Assembly: GCF_000952855.1 (NCBI RefSeq)
Contig: NZ_JSVU01000005.1
Location: 186,001-250,000, forward strand
DNA length: 64,000 bases
From: Aequorivita vladivostokensis
GTDB taxonomy: Bacteria; Bacteroidota; Bacteroidia; Flavobacteriales; Flavobacteriaceae
Direction of reading: 5' to 3'
The position numbers were made by a program, and so were the translations under genes. Each line of letters begins with the position of its first letter. Position 1 is the first letter of the stretch. The notes beneath the pieces are model-generated. The model was not told where the DNA came from. It did no database searches and worked only from the letters and a program-made list of their open reading frames with translations. Shown in pieces: positions 32,777 to 41,890 of the stretch.

Positions 32777-34129
32777 TTATCCTATTTCTTTATACATTAA
32801 ATCAAGACCGTTCCTGATAATTTGTTGATGCGGCTGCTTACTCACGCAAACAAACTCGGTAAGCGAAAAATCTTCCGGAGCCACTTCATACATTCCCAGC
32901 GCCTCCATTTCGTCCAAATCCTGAACCATACAGGCTTTCAAAATTTGCAGTGGGTACATATCCAACGGAAATACTTCTTCGTAAACGCCGGTTACCACAA
33001 AAGCGCGGTGCTCTCCGTTAGTATTGGTGTCGAGGTCGTATTTCTTATTCGGCGTTAACCAAGAGAAAGTCAGGGCACGTGAGGTTGAAATTTTATCAAA
33101 AACCGGTTTGTTCCACCCAAAGAGTTCATAATCGTCTCCTTCCGGAATCACTGAAACGGTATTGCTATAGTAGCCTAAATGGCCTTTCGGAGAAATTTTT
33201 GTACCCGTAAGCACATTTCCGCTTATAACGCGAACATTCTCATCCCTAAGACCGGAGTCATATAAAAAAGTAGCGGCCTCAGAACCTATTCGGGTTTTAT
33301 AATATTTTGGGGTTTTTACTTCGGAACCGGAAAGCACGATGATACGCTCCGCATTGAATTTACCTGTAAGGAGCAATTCACCAATAATTACGAGATCCTG
33401 TGGTGCAATGGTCCAAACTATTTCACCTTTGTTAACAGGGGCCAATTTATTAATTTGGGTACCCACATTTCCTGCAGGGTGCGGACCAGAAACATTGTGA
33501 AGGGAAATATCTTTTAATCCTTTAAAAGGAGAATCATTGCCCTTGCCTATGCCGACATGTACCTGTCCTTTAGTGAGTTTGCTTAGCGCGGTTACGGCTG
33601 CCTGAAGTTCCTTTTCTTTTCCTTTCAAAGAAAAATCATAATCGTTTGCCAATGGGGCGGTATTGTATGCTGAAATAAAAATATCTCGAGGCTCTTGCTC
33701 TGTATCTGCAATTACGGCATACGGACGCTGCATAATAAATGGCCAGCATCCAGACTCCAGTAAGCGCGCTTTAATAGCCTCCGCACTTGAAGAATCTGGG
33801 CTTAAAATGCCGAAATCCTTGAAACTATCTTGAGCATCTGCCTCGATGGTTATTTCAGTGATCACACGCTTTGCGCCGCGCTCTATTGTGGTAAGCGTTC
33901 CGCTAACGGGAGAAACAAACTTAATAGCTTCGTTGCTTTTTGAATAGAAAATGGTGTCGCCAGCCTGAAGTTTTCCACCTTCTTTAACCACCATTTTGGG
34001 GGTGATGAGATGAAAATCGGAGGGTCTTATTGCGAAAGTTCTGGATCGCGGGGCGCTGGATAGCGTTTTCTCTGCTTCGCCCTTCAATTTAATGGTAAGA
34101 CCTTTTTTAATCTTAATGTCTTTGGACAT
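32777..34129 (-). CDS. nqrA: Na+-translocating NADH:quinone reductase subunit A
   Basis: A 450-residue peripheral subunit contributing to quinone binding. It opens MSKDIKIKKGLTIKLKGEAEK and contains the conserved PSDFHLITPKMVVKEGGKLQAGD, GPHPAGNVGTQI (about residue 217) and a Rnf-C-like C-terminal region with MYPLQILKACM and EDFSLTEFVCVSK. First gene of the nqr operon; the predicted promoter lies about 75 bases upstream. The 279-base gap to the divergent T9SS plug gene contains only AT-rich sequence and these promoters. Confidence 0.95.
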   Translation of the reverse strand: MSKDIKIKKGLTIKLKGEAEKTLSSAPRSRTFAIRPSDFHLITPKMVVKEGGKLQAGDTIFYSKSNEAIKFVSPVSGTLTTIERGAKRVITEITIEADAQDSFKDFGILSPDSSSAEAIKARLLESGCWPFIMQRPYAVIADTEQEPRDIFISAYNTAPLANDYDFSLKGKEKELQAAVTALSKLTKGQVHVGIGKGNDSPFKGLKDISLHNVSGPHPAGNVGTQINKLAPVNKGEIVWTIAPQDLVIIGELLLTGKFNAERIIVLSGSEVKTPKYYKTRIGSEAATFLYDSGLRDENVRVISGNVLTGTKISPKGHLGYYSNTVSVIPEGDDYELFGWNKPVFDKISTSRALTFSWLTPNKKYDLDTNTNGEHRAFVVTGVYEEVFPLDMYPLQILKACMVQDLDEMEALGMYEVAPEDFSLTEFVCVSKQPHQQIIRNGLDLMYKEIG

Positions 34130-34203
34130 AAATATGGATATTAATAATGCCTTGTTAACACCCTATTTCCCCTAAAAACAAATGTGCGGGGAATAAGGGC
34201 GTG

Positions 34204-34211
34204 CAAATTTA
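34204..34211 (-). promoter_or_regulatory. Predicted -7 element of the nqr operon
   Basis: On the minus strand TAAATTTG fits TAnnTTTG, with a TTG 21 bases further upstream as a possible -33 element. It lies about 75 bases before the nqrA start. Confidence 0.5.
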
Positions 34212-34408
34212 TAAATTAAATATACCATTGCACAATAAATGCCTATAATTTTCTGTGTTAAAAAGGGATGGACTGCTATTTTAAAACGTTTTTAAATTAT
34301 GAAATTGGTCGAATTCAATAATTTCAAAACCAAACCATTTTAAAATGTGCGAAAACCGCAATCGTATCAGGCACAAATTTTGTTATCTTAGCCTTTTAAA
34401 CCATTGCC

Positions 34409-35662
34409 ATGTCTAAAACACTTTCTGTTAGCCTTATCTTCTTCTTTGCTATTTTTCCAGTCTTTTCCCAAATTATAGAGAAAGTAGAGCCTCCATACAT
34501 CAGCACCATACAATTTCGAGGGGGGACTGACTTGAGCCAATTGCCCGTAATCCGGCTGGGCGGCCAGCTGCAACTTTCCTTTGACGCGCTAAATGGCGAA
34601 GAAGAGGACTATTACTACACTATCACCCATCACGACTTTGACTGGACCCCCAGCGACCTCTCAAAAAGTGAATATTTGGATGGTTTTGACGACGTGCGCA
34701 TAGACACCTATCAAAACTCGGTAAATACGCTCCAGATATTTTCGCATTATCAACTTACCATTCCCAATCGTGATACACGCGCTATTCAAAAAAGCGGTAA
34801 TTACCTATTAAGCATTTTCAACAGCGATGGAGAGTTGGTATTTACGAGGAAATTTTTGGTGATTGAAAACATAGCTTCCGTAGGCGTAGAAATAAAACGT
34901 GCGCGCGACCTAAAGGTTATCGAGGAAAAGCAGGTAGTGCATTTCACCATAAATTCTCCAAATTTATTATTGGTCAACCCAAAACAAACCGTGAAAACCC
35001 TGGTGTTGCAAAATAGCAATCTAAAAACTGCCATTACAGATCTTGTGCCGCAATATACCATGGGCAATGAGCTTATCTATAGGTATGATAAGGAGGCATA
35101 CTTCGGTGGCGGTAATGAATTTCTTGCTTTCGACAATAAAGACGAGCGCTCTGCCACAAATGGCGTGCGTTCCATCGAGCTTACCGATGTTTACGAAAAT
35201 TATCTCTACACGGACATTCCCCGCTATGATAGGCCCTATACCTACAATCCAGACATAAACGGAAATTTTGTAGTGCGCAACGTAGATGCCCGAAACCAAG
35301 ATCTGGAGGCGGAGTATGTACGAATGCATTTTAATCTGCAGTATTATAATGACCTTGGAGACAAAGAATTGCATCTCTACGGAAATTTCAACAATTGGAC
35401 TATCGACGGAAGCACTTATATGAAATACGACCCCAAGAGCAATTCCTACCAAAATGAACGCTTGTTTAAGCAAGGTTTTTACAATTACAAATATGTAGTT
35501 GTAAACCGCGATGGGAGTATAGATGAAGGAGCTGTAAGTGGAGATTTCTGGCAAACGGAAAATGACTATACCGTAATAGTATATTTCCGAGATCTGGGCG
35601 CAAGATATGACCGTATTATTGGCACGGGCTATGCTAACTCGAGGAATATTAGCAACAACTGA
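34409..35662 (+). CDS. Type IX secretion system plug protein (DUF5103)
   Basis: A 417-residue exported protein. After a Sec signal (to about residue 20, VFSQ) comes the DUF5103 N-terminal beta domain (IRLGGQLQLSFDALNGEEEDYYYTI, HHDFDWTPSDLSKSEYLDGFDD) and a C-terminal Ig-like segment (HLYGNFNNWTIDGSTYMKYDP). Members of this family act as the plug that closes the periplasmic side of the SprA translocon of the T9SS. Alone on its strand, divergent from nqr. Fits the T9SS cargo and PorT genes elsewhere in the window. Confidence 0.88.
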   Translation: MSKTLSVSLIFFFAIFPVFSQIIEKVEPPYISTIQFRGGTDLSQLPVIRLGGQLQLSFDALNGEEEDYYYTITHHDFDWTPSDLSKSEYLDGFDDVRIDTYQNSVNTLQIFSHYQLTIPNRDTRAIQKSGNYLLSIFNSDGELVFTRKFLVIENIASVGVEIKRARDLKVIEEKQVVHFTINSPNLLLVNPKQTVKTLVLQNSNLKTAITDLVPQYTMGNELIYRYDKEAYFGGGNEFLAFDNKDERSATNGVRSIELTDVYENYLYTDIPRYDRPYTYNPDINGNFVVRNVDARNQDLEAEYVRMHFNLQYYNDLGDKELHLYGNFNNWTIDGSTYMKYDPKSNSYQNERLFKQGFYNYKYVVVNRDGSIDEGAVSGDFWQTENDYTVIVYFRDLGARYDRIIGTGYANSRNISNN

Positions 35663-35707
35663 TTTTCAATATTTTATTCGAAACTTTAACCTTTTATCCA
35701 ATCAGCC

Positions 35708-36797
35708 ATGAAACGCAAGAAAGGCGAGATTTCTACCGGCAGAAAATCTTTGCAATATCGCGGTACTAAATGCCTGAATTGCAATCAACCTTTGGACGTA
35801 TGATGTTTACTGCCCCTATTGTTCCCAATTGAATAGTAAAAAGCAGCTATCAGTAAAAGATTTCTTCGCGGAATTCCTCAGCAGTATCCTGGTCTATGAT
35901 TCGCGGCTGAGAAACACTCTCAAAGATCTGTTGTTCCGACCCGGAGTTATAACCCGCAATTACGTAAACGGACAACGGTTAAAATATGCCAATCCGTTCC
36001 GGTTCTTTTTGAGTGTTTCGATAATTTATTTTTTATTGCAGGGATTTATCGGCTTTTTTACTTCATCAGAAGAAAATCTTTTGGGTCTTGACATTAAATC
36101 TCCACGAGAGGCTCCTCTGGATTCAGTTTTTGCGAATCAAACTCCCGGTATTTTCGCATCATCTTCTAAACTTGATTCCCTTAAAGCAACACAACTTAGC
36201 ATTCCTTTTTATTTTTCAGAAGCTGAGCTTAATAATTTGAAATTTCTTGATAGACACACCAAAAGAATGTCCTTGTATTTTGCTTACTTTTATCGCACCA
36301 AAGAGAAAAACCCCATTACTGCACTTAACTCTTTGAGCCACAATAATACATTTAAAAACCGATGGTTATATTCTCGAGCTATTACTTGGTATAACATTCT
36401 GTATAAGCCCCAGGCATTCGTAGATTTTATTTCATCCAAAATCCCTTTCTTCCTTTTCTTTTTTACCCCGTTCTACGCATTTTTCTTTTGGCTGCTCTAT
36501 TCCCGAAAAAAATTCACCTATATGGAACACGTAATTTTTGTGTTCCATATATTCAGTTTTATTTTTTTAACGATGGTCATTTTTAGGATTCCGGAACTAA
36601 TCGTGGGCTCGGATTTTTTTCAATCCATTTTATTCCTTTTAGTGGGTCCCGTGTATTTTTATCTGGCGCTCCGGAAATTTTATAACCAGGGAAACTGGCA
36701 GACATTATTTAAATTTGTATTTTTAAGCATTGTATTTTTTCTGAGCTTTGTAACGGCCACCGGTCTATTTGTGGCGGCAAGCGCAGCAGTCTATTAA
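35708..36797 (+). pseudogene. DUF3667 membrane protein with frameshift in its zinc ribbon
   Basis: The gene begins at 35708 with MKRKKGEISTGRKSLQYRG and the first zinc-ribbon pair CLNC, then hits TGA at 35801-35803. From 35802 the next frame continues with DVYCPYCSQLNSKKQL, the second CxxC pair, and runs intact to 36797 with five or so membrane helices (for example PFRFFLSVSIIYFLLQGFIGFF). One extra or two missing bases near 35801 explain this, since family members have a few residues between LDV and YCPYC. Read from the TTG at 35829, the helices could still be made without the ribbon. The ribbon is normally cytoplasmic; function unknown. It may also be a sequencing error. Confidence 0.85.
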
Positions 36798-36800
36798 AAA

Positions 36801-37187
36801 ATGGTACAACAGGTTACACAAGGAATTAAAATTTCGGTAAAGACTGAATTTGATGGCACGTTTTACAAAAACCGTAAAATGCAGTATGCCTTTGCCTATA
36901 CCATTACTATTGAAAACCAAAGCAAGGACACGGTCCAGTTAACTTCGCGCTGCTGGAAAATAAAAGACTCCCTAAACCATTCCGAAACCGTGGAAGGCGA
37001 GGGCGTTATAGGCCAAAAGCCCATTTTACAGCCCGGCGAGAGACATGCATATACCAGTGGATGCCTTTTATATTCTCCCTTTGGCGCAATGAAAGGCCAC
37101 TATAATATGGTAAATTTCACCACTACCCGGAAATTCCGTGTTTCCATTCCACTCTTTAATTTGAGCGCCCCGTTTTCGATGAATTAG
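36801..37187 (+). CDS. apaG: ApaG domain protein
   Basis: A 128-residue single-domain protein with a fibronectin-like beta fold. Motifs: GIKISVKTEFDGTFYKNRKMQYAFAYTITIENQS, then LTSRCWKIKDS, VEGEGVIGQKPILQPGERHAYTSGCLL and GAMKGHYNM, all characteristic of ApaG. The family is linked to cobalt and magnesium efflux phenotypes and to diadenosine tetraphosphate binding. Three bases after the frameshifted DUF3667 gene, so cotranscribed. Confidence 0.93.
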   Translation: MVQQVTQGIKISVKTEFDGTFYKNRKMQYAFAYTITIENQSKDTVQLTSRCWKIKDSLNHSETVEGEGVIGQKPILQPGERHAYTSGCLLYSPFGAMKGHYNMVNFTTTRKFRVSIPLFNLSAPFSMN

Positions 37188-37229
37188 AGAGAGCCGTTCT
37201 CCCACATGAAAGCCCGAACTGACTCACGA

Positions 37230-37943
37230 CTACCAACCATCCACTACGGAATTAACGATTTTACCACTTTGCAGATCTTCATAGCGCATTTTAATAATCC
37301 CTTGCTTTTTTGAAATTTGGGTAATGCTTTTTGTTTTTACGAAACCGCGGTCCATTATAAGATTGCTGTTCAAATCGTCTTCACCAGCGGTTTTGTGGAA
37401 TTTTAGCAGTTCTTCTTCGGATGGTCTAACGGTTTTCATTAAAAATTCTGAAAACCATTGTTCGCGCTTTTTCTTGAGATTTTGTGGATATAACGGGGAA
37501 GAAGACCAGATTTGCGGCGCCAAAGGTTCTTCAGAAAAATGACTCTCCGTACCGTCCCAAACCAATTGAAACAATTGAATTTCCGCTTTCCATTCTACCA
37601 CGATTGCCGTAAATGGCTCAATACCCTGAAAATCGTACGTTTTGATTTCGCTTTGGAAATTAGCTGCCTTCAATAAATCCTTCACTACCACGCCCCTACT
37701 TTTTCTGTAATAGGATTTTCTTTTGTGCGCCACAAAACCTCCGTTCATTAAGGTTACGCACTGCTTCATTTCACTCAAACCAATCCACGTTCCCCCCGCC
37801 AAGGCATCCTTAGGGTAAAGCAGTTTTACCCCTTCCTCTTCATATATTTCAGGAGGAAAAGTTTCGCGTCCCGGAGCTTCATCGCGGTTTGATGTTAGTA
37901 TAAAATCGTTGTTGGATTTCGGAATAAAAGTAATCGTACACAT
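37230..37943 (-). CDS. NRDE-family (TANGO2-like) protein
   Basis: A 237-residue protein starting MCTITFIP with the N-terminal Cys2 typical of Ntn-hydrolase-like members, followed by the name-giving FILTSNRDEAPGRETFPP. Further conserved pieces: LAGGTWIGLSEMKQCVTLMNGG, IWSSSPLYPQNLKKKREQWF. Human TANGO2 relates to heme or lipid handling; the bacterial role is not known. Convergent with apaG, divergent from pruA across a spacer with inverted word arrays. Confidence 0.88.
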   Translation of the reverse strand: MCTITFIPKSNNDFILTSNRDEAPGRETFPPEIYEEEGVKLLYPKDALAGGTWIGLSEMKQCVTLMNGGFVAHKRKSYYRKSRGVVVKDLLKAANFQSEIKTYDFQGIEPFTAIVVEWKAEIQLFQLVWDGTESHFSEEPLAPQIWSSSPLYPQNLKKKREQWFSEFLMKTVRPSEEELLKFHKTAGEDDLNSNLIMDRGFVKTKSITQISKKQGIIKMRYEDLQSGKIVNSVVDGW

Positions 37944-37950
37944 TCTTTAA

Positions 37951-38098
37951 AGTTTACAGTTTTCAGTAGCAGTTTGCAGTCGCCCGCCCGTAGATCGTCG
38001 GTAAATCTACTGATTAAAATAAATTTTACACATAATCAGACAAGCGTTTTTCTTAAACGCAACCAAAAACTGCCTACTGCCACTGCCAACTGAACACT
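37951..38098. repeat. Inverted pair of 7-bp word arrays between the NRDE gene and pruA
   Basis: Left arm 37951-37980: words AGTTTAC, AGTTTTC, AGTAGC, AGTTTGC (7, 7, 6, 7 bases) plus a partial one. Right arm 38069-38098 on the minus strand: words each ending in AGT, again of lengths 7, 7, 6, 7 from outside in. Between them lie two small hairpins (37991-38010 and 38044-38060). Confidence 0.85.
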
Positions 38099-38108
38099 AA
38101 AAAAATTG

Positions 38109-38116
38109 TACCTTTG
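38109..38116 (+). promoter_or_regulatory. Predicted -7 element of pruA
   Basis: TACCTTTG matches TAnnTTTG exactly, 31 bases before the ATG at 38148. Confidence 0.6.
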
Positions 38117-38147
38117 CAATCTTCATAAATTAAAAATTGAAACAGTT

Positions 38148-39773
38148 ATGGGAAATGGATTTTTTGAAGTGCCAATCGCGGTAAACGAACCAGTAAAGAG
38201 CTATGCTCCAGGTTCGCCGGAACGGGAAGAGGTGCTTGAAACTTACAGAAAAATGTATAAGGCGAAAATTGAGGTGCCTTTATTTATTAACGGTAAAGAG
38301 GTTAAAACCAAAGAAACCGGCACGATGTCTCCGCCGCACGATCATAAGCACGTGTTGGGAACCTATCATAAAGCTACCAAAAAAAATGTGGAAGAGGCAA
38401 TTGCCACCGCACTGGAAGCCCGAAAAAAGTGGGCCGTTATGCCTTGGGAGCAACGTGCGGGAATATTTCTTCGCGCCGCCGAACTGATTGCCGGCCCATA
38501 CAGAGCAAAAATAAACGCCGCAACCATGCTTGCGCAGTCCAAGAATATTTACCAGGCCGAAATTGATTCGGCTTGTGAGCTTATTGACTTTTTAAGGTTC
38601 AACGTGCAGTATATGACCGAGATTTATGCCGAGCAGCCCGAATCTACCTCATCGGCATGGAACCGAATTGAATACAGACCTTTGGAAGGTTTTGTCTATG
38701 CCATTACGCCTTTCAATTTTACGGCGATTGCCGGGAACCTTCCCGCAAGTGCCGCTTTGATGGGCAATGTGGTTGTTTGGAAGCCGAGTAATTCACAAAT
38801 ATATTCCGCAAAAGTAATAATGGACGTATTCCGCGAGGCGGGCGTTCCGGCGGGGGTAATCAATATGGTAATGGGCGATGCCGCGATGATTTCAGACACG
38901 CTTATGGCGAGCCCGGATTTCAGTGGTGTCCATTTTACGGGTTCTACTGGGGTTTTTCAGGGAATCTGGAAAAAAATTGGCGACAACATCAAAAATTATA
39001 AAACCTACCCACGAATTGTTGGGGAAACCGGCGGAAAGGATTTTATTGTTGCGCACAGTTCATCAAATCCAAAACAAGTGGCTACCGCAATGGCCCGTGG
39101 TGCCTTTGAGTATCAAGGCCAAAAATGTAGTGCGGCCAGCCGTTGCTATATTCCGAAAAGCATTTGGGAAGACGTAAAAAATTATTTGGTTGACGATATC
39201 CGCTCCTTTAAAATGGGAACGCCCGAGGATATGGGCAATTTCATAAACGCCGTTATCAGCGAGAGTTCCTTTGACAAACTTGCAGGCTATATAGACCAAG
39301 CCAAAAAAGATAAGAACGTGGAAATTATAGCGGGCGGCGGTTACGATAAAAGTAAAGGATATTTTATTGAGCCTACGGTAATCGTTACTAAAGATCCGAA
39401 ATATACCACTATGTGTACCGAGCTTTTTGGGCCCGTACTTACCGTGTATGTTTATGACGATAAGAAATGGGAAGAGACCTTGCATCTGGTTGATGAAACC
39501 AGTGAATATGCCTTAACGGGAGCCGTTTTCAGCGAAGACAGATATGCTTTGGAAGAAGCTGTGAAAATTCTTGAAAATGCAGCTGGAAACTTCTACATTA
39601 ACGACAAACCTACAGGCGCGGTTGTGGGCCAGCAGCCATTTGGCGGTGCACGCGCCAGCGGAACCAATGACAAGGCGGGAAGCAAGCAAAACCTTTACCG
39701 ATGGATTTCGCCTAGAATGGTAAAGGAAACCTTCGTTTCACCTACTGACTATCGATATCCTTTCTTGGGGTAA
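38148..39773 (+). CDS. pruA: L-glutamate gamma-semialdehyde dehydrogenase (P5C dehydrogenase)
   Basis: A 541-residue ALDH4-type enzyme oxidising pyrroline-5-carboxylate/glutamate semialdehyde to glutamate in proline breakdown. ATG at 38148 (MGNGFFEVPIAVNEPV) fits the family N-terminus; a longer frame starts upstream at the promoter. Catalytic Glu is in PRIVGETGGKDF (about residue 297), Cys in YQGQKCSAASRC (about 331), and the Rossmann loop in HFTGSTGVFQGIW. Complete, monocistronic, closed by a strong terminator. Proline dehydrogenase is not nearby. Confidence 0.95.
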   Translation: MGNGFFEVPIAVNEPVKSYAPGSPEREEVLETYRKMYKAKIEVPLFINGKEVKTKETGTMSPPHDHKHVLGTYHKATKKNVEEAIATALEARKKWAVMPWEQRAGIFLRAAELIAGPYRAKINAATMLAQSKNIYQAEIDSACELIDFLRFNVQYMTEIYAEQPESTSSAWNRIEYRPLEGFVYAITPFNFTAIAGNLPASAALMGNVVVWKPSNSQIYSAKVIMDVFREAGVPAGVINMVMGDAAMISDTLMASPDFSGVHFTGSTGVFQGIWKKIGDNIKNYKTYPRIVGETGGKDFIVAHSSSNPKQVATAMARGAFEYQGQKCSAASRCYIPKSIWEDVKNYLVDDIRSFKMGTPEDMGNFINAVISESSFDKLAGYIDQAKKDKNVEIIAGGGYDKSKGYFIEPTVIVTKDPKYTTMCTELFGPVLTVYVYDDKKWEETLHLVDETSEYALTGAVFSEDRYALEEAVKILENAAGNFYINDKPTGAVVGQQPFGGARASGTNDKAGSKQNLYRWISPRMVKETFVSPTDYRYPFLG

Positions 39774-39792
39774 AATAGCAATTTAAGCCATA

Positions 39793-39832
39793 AAAAAAAC
39801 CATCCTGAAATATTCTGGATGGTTTTTTATTT
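39793..39832. terminator. Bidirectional terminator between pruA and the Omp28 gene
   Basis: AAAAACCATCC pairs with GGATGGTTTTT over an 11-base loop; runs of A before and T after let it serve both converging genes. Confidence 0.8.
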
Positions 39833-39847
39833 TTAGCGATATATTTC

Positions 39848-41146
39848 CTATTCGTAGCGTTTGTTTTCGCCCACCTTAGAAAACTGTGAGTTTTTAGCCT
39901 CATTGTTTGCGTTCACAACCATCACGACAATTTCTAAATTGTCAACGTTATAGTCCGCAGGTATCTCCAAGCTGTATTGTTTCTTAAATTCCGTATAGGG
40001 CGAAGTATTGGCAATGGCATCGCCAAAAATATCCGACAGAGAATTTCTGAGCGCATCGTTGTGGACGAAGTCGGGAATTGGGTTTCCATGATTTTCCAAA
40101 GGATGGTTGGGGGTGTTATTGAAATAATTTGCCTGGGCATGGATAATGCCGCTCTCTACAAGGTAGACTACTATCTTATCACCGGCTTCAGAACCATTTG
40201 CATAAACCACCTTAGTATCAACAGTTAAATTTGAACCTGTAAGTTTGGAATCAATGGCAATAGCTAAATTTGTCTCATTTCCGGCCATCGCAAGAACATC
40301 CTCCACTTTATAGGGGTCGACCCATTTTTGGGTTCTATTCAAGCGAGCCTGCGGGAGACCTCCTATTCCAAAGACATCTTTTAACTCCCCTATTCTTTCA
40401 AAATGCATCGGATCTGGCAGGGTAGAACCTGTTTCGTGTATTGCAACAACCGAAATTTGGTTTGTGGCTGCCTTCACTGTATCGATTGCAAGGGCTACGG
40501 CTGGACAAAAACCGCACCAGGTACCCGTATAATCTTCAATTACTACTTTCCTTTTTGGAGTGTAAACTGAGAAATTCTTGACTGGCGTACTATAATTCTC
40601 ATTTTCAACCGTGTATTCGGCATATACTTCAAAACTGCCTTCTGTTGCAGAGGTAAAGGTAAAGCCTGTAATAGCACTGCCGTTAACATAAAAAGTAGCC
40701 TCCGATGCCGTATCGTCGCCATTGGCGTCAAGCAAACCGAAGGTGACGGTTTGATTTTTCATAGCTCTGGGAGCGTCAATGGTCAATGCTCTTTCAGTAG
40801 GCGCCAGTACTTCAAAATTTAACTGATTGCTCGTTACTTCATTATAAACTGCCTTTACCGCATAAGTTCCGGTAGCTGAGAAAGTATAAGTTCTGCCCGC
40901 TATGGCAGTATCATTCACATAATAAGTGGATATCTCTGAATAATCTTCCCCATCGCTCCCCGTTACGGTAAATACCACGGCCTCATCAAGGGATAGAACT
41001 TCAAGTTCTCCGGTTCCGGCATCACTTTTTAGTTCCAGAGCCAATGCAGGTTCCTCGGGAATATACGGGTCTTCCTTTTTACTGCAGGAAATAACGGTTA
41101 TAACAGTAAAAACAACCAAAATCTTTAAATACGGAAAGGTTTTCAT
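39848..41146 (-). CDS. Omp28-related lipoprotein with thioredoxin-like domain
   Basis: A 432-residue lipoprotein (lipobox VISC at residue 21). Residues about 30-200 form two PKD/Ig-like beta units (each with a YYVNDTAIAG or FYVNGSAITG strand). From about residue 200 comes the Omp28 domain, a thioredoxin-like fold beginning VVIEDYTGTWCGFCPAVALAID with a CGFC site and a later cis-proline segment GIGGLPQARLNR. Expected on the cell surface or outer membrane. Function unknown; the CxxC suggests redox or binding activity. Next to a TlpA gene on the other strand. The 232-base divergent gap shows only AT-rich sequence. Confidence 0.85.
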   Translation of the reverse strand: MKTFPYLKILVVFTVITVISCSKKEDPYIPEEPALALELKSDAGTGELEVLSLDEAVVFTVTGSDGEDYSEISTYYVNDTAIAGRTYTFSATGTYAVKAVYNEVTSNQLNFEVLAPTERALTIDAPRAMKNQTVTFGLLDANGDDTASEATFYVNGSAITGFTFTSATEGSFEVYAEYTVENENYSTPVKNFSVYTPKRKVVIEDYTGTWCGFCPAVALAIDTVKAATNQISVVAIHETGSTLPDPMHFERIGELKDVFGIGGLPQARLNRTQKWVDPYKVEDVLAMAGNETNLAIAIDSKLTGSNLTVDTKVVYANGSEAGDKIVVYLVESGIIHAQANYFNNTPNHPLENHGNPIPDFVHNDALRNSLSDIFGDAIANTSPYTEFKKQYSLEIPADYNVDNLEIVVMVVNANNEAKNSQFSKVGENKRYE

Positions 41147-41378
41147 CTGAATAATGTTTGAGATTTAAAATGATTTGAGAAGCCAATCCAATAAGAAATC
41201 ATTGGCACTTCAAATTAATAAAAATTTATGAAATATTTAAGAAGGCTAATATAGCTTAATTCTGAAAAACCCATGAAATTAATTTGTTAAATGAGCAATT
41301 TTTCAACTAAACCAATTCGATTTTATTAAAAAAAACTTAATATTGCTGGAATAAAATGAAATTTAAATCTATTCCTAC

Positions 41379-41861
41379 ATGAAAAAATTAATCCCCCTTC
41401 TTCTCTTGTTTGTATCGCTTGTAAGTTTTTCGCAAAGTGAAATGCCCAGGATTGACCTATCAACGGTTGATGGCACCACCGTAAGCTCTAAAGATCTTTC
41501 AAAAGACGATAAAGTTGTCGTTGTTTCCCTCTGGGCTACTTGGTGTGTGCCCTGCCTAAAAGAACTTGATGCGATAAGCGAAATTTACGCTGATTGGCAG
41601 GCCGAAACAGGCGTCGAACTTTTTGCCGTATCGGTGGATGATAGTCGAACCGTAAAAAGAGTGAAACCCTTGATTAATGGGAAAGGGTGGGATTATACCG
41701 TTTTATTGGACACTAACAATGACTTTAAGCGCGCCCTCGGTGCCGCTACGGTGCCATTAACATTACTCGTCAAAAACAATGAAATTGTTTATCGTCATTC
41801 GGGATATAGCCCTGGGGCTGAATATGAGCTTTATGAAAAAATAAAGGAATATTCCAACTAG
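41379..41861 (+). CDS. TlpA-family thiol-disulfide oxidoreductase
   Basis: A 160-residue exported thioredoxin-fold protein: Sec signal (MKKLIPLLLLFVSLVSFSQ), then active site SLWATWCVPCLKELDAI (CVPC at about residue 53) and cis-proline segment ATVPLTLLVKNNE. It probably reduces disulfides in the periplasm. Followed after 29 bases by the DUF6029 barrel gene and opposite an Omp28 lipoprotein with its own CxxC, so it may serve the cysteines of these envelope proteins; that link is inference from position. Confidence 0.9.
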   Translation: MKKLIPLLLLFVSLVSFSQSEMPRIDLSTVDGTTVSSKDLSKDDKVVVVSLWATWCVPCLKELDAISEIYADWQAETGVELFAVSVDDSRTVKRVKPLINGKGWDYTVLLDTNNDFKRALGAATVPLTLLVKNNEIVYRHSGYSPGAEYELYEKIKEYSN

Positions 41862-41890
41862 CAGAAATTTCAACCAACCAAAACTTTAAA

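Noticed and set aside
37188-37229. Possible small gene between apaG and the NRDE gene
   Set aside because: Only 42 bases, no open frame of useful length.
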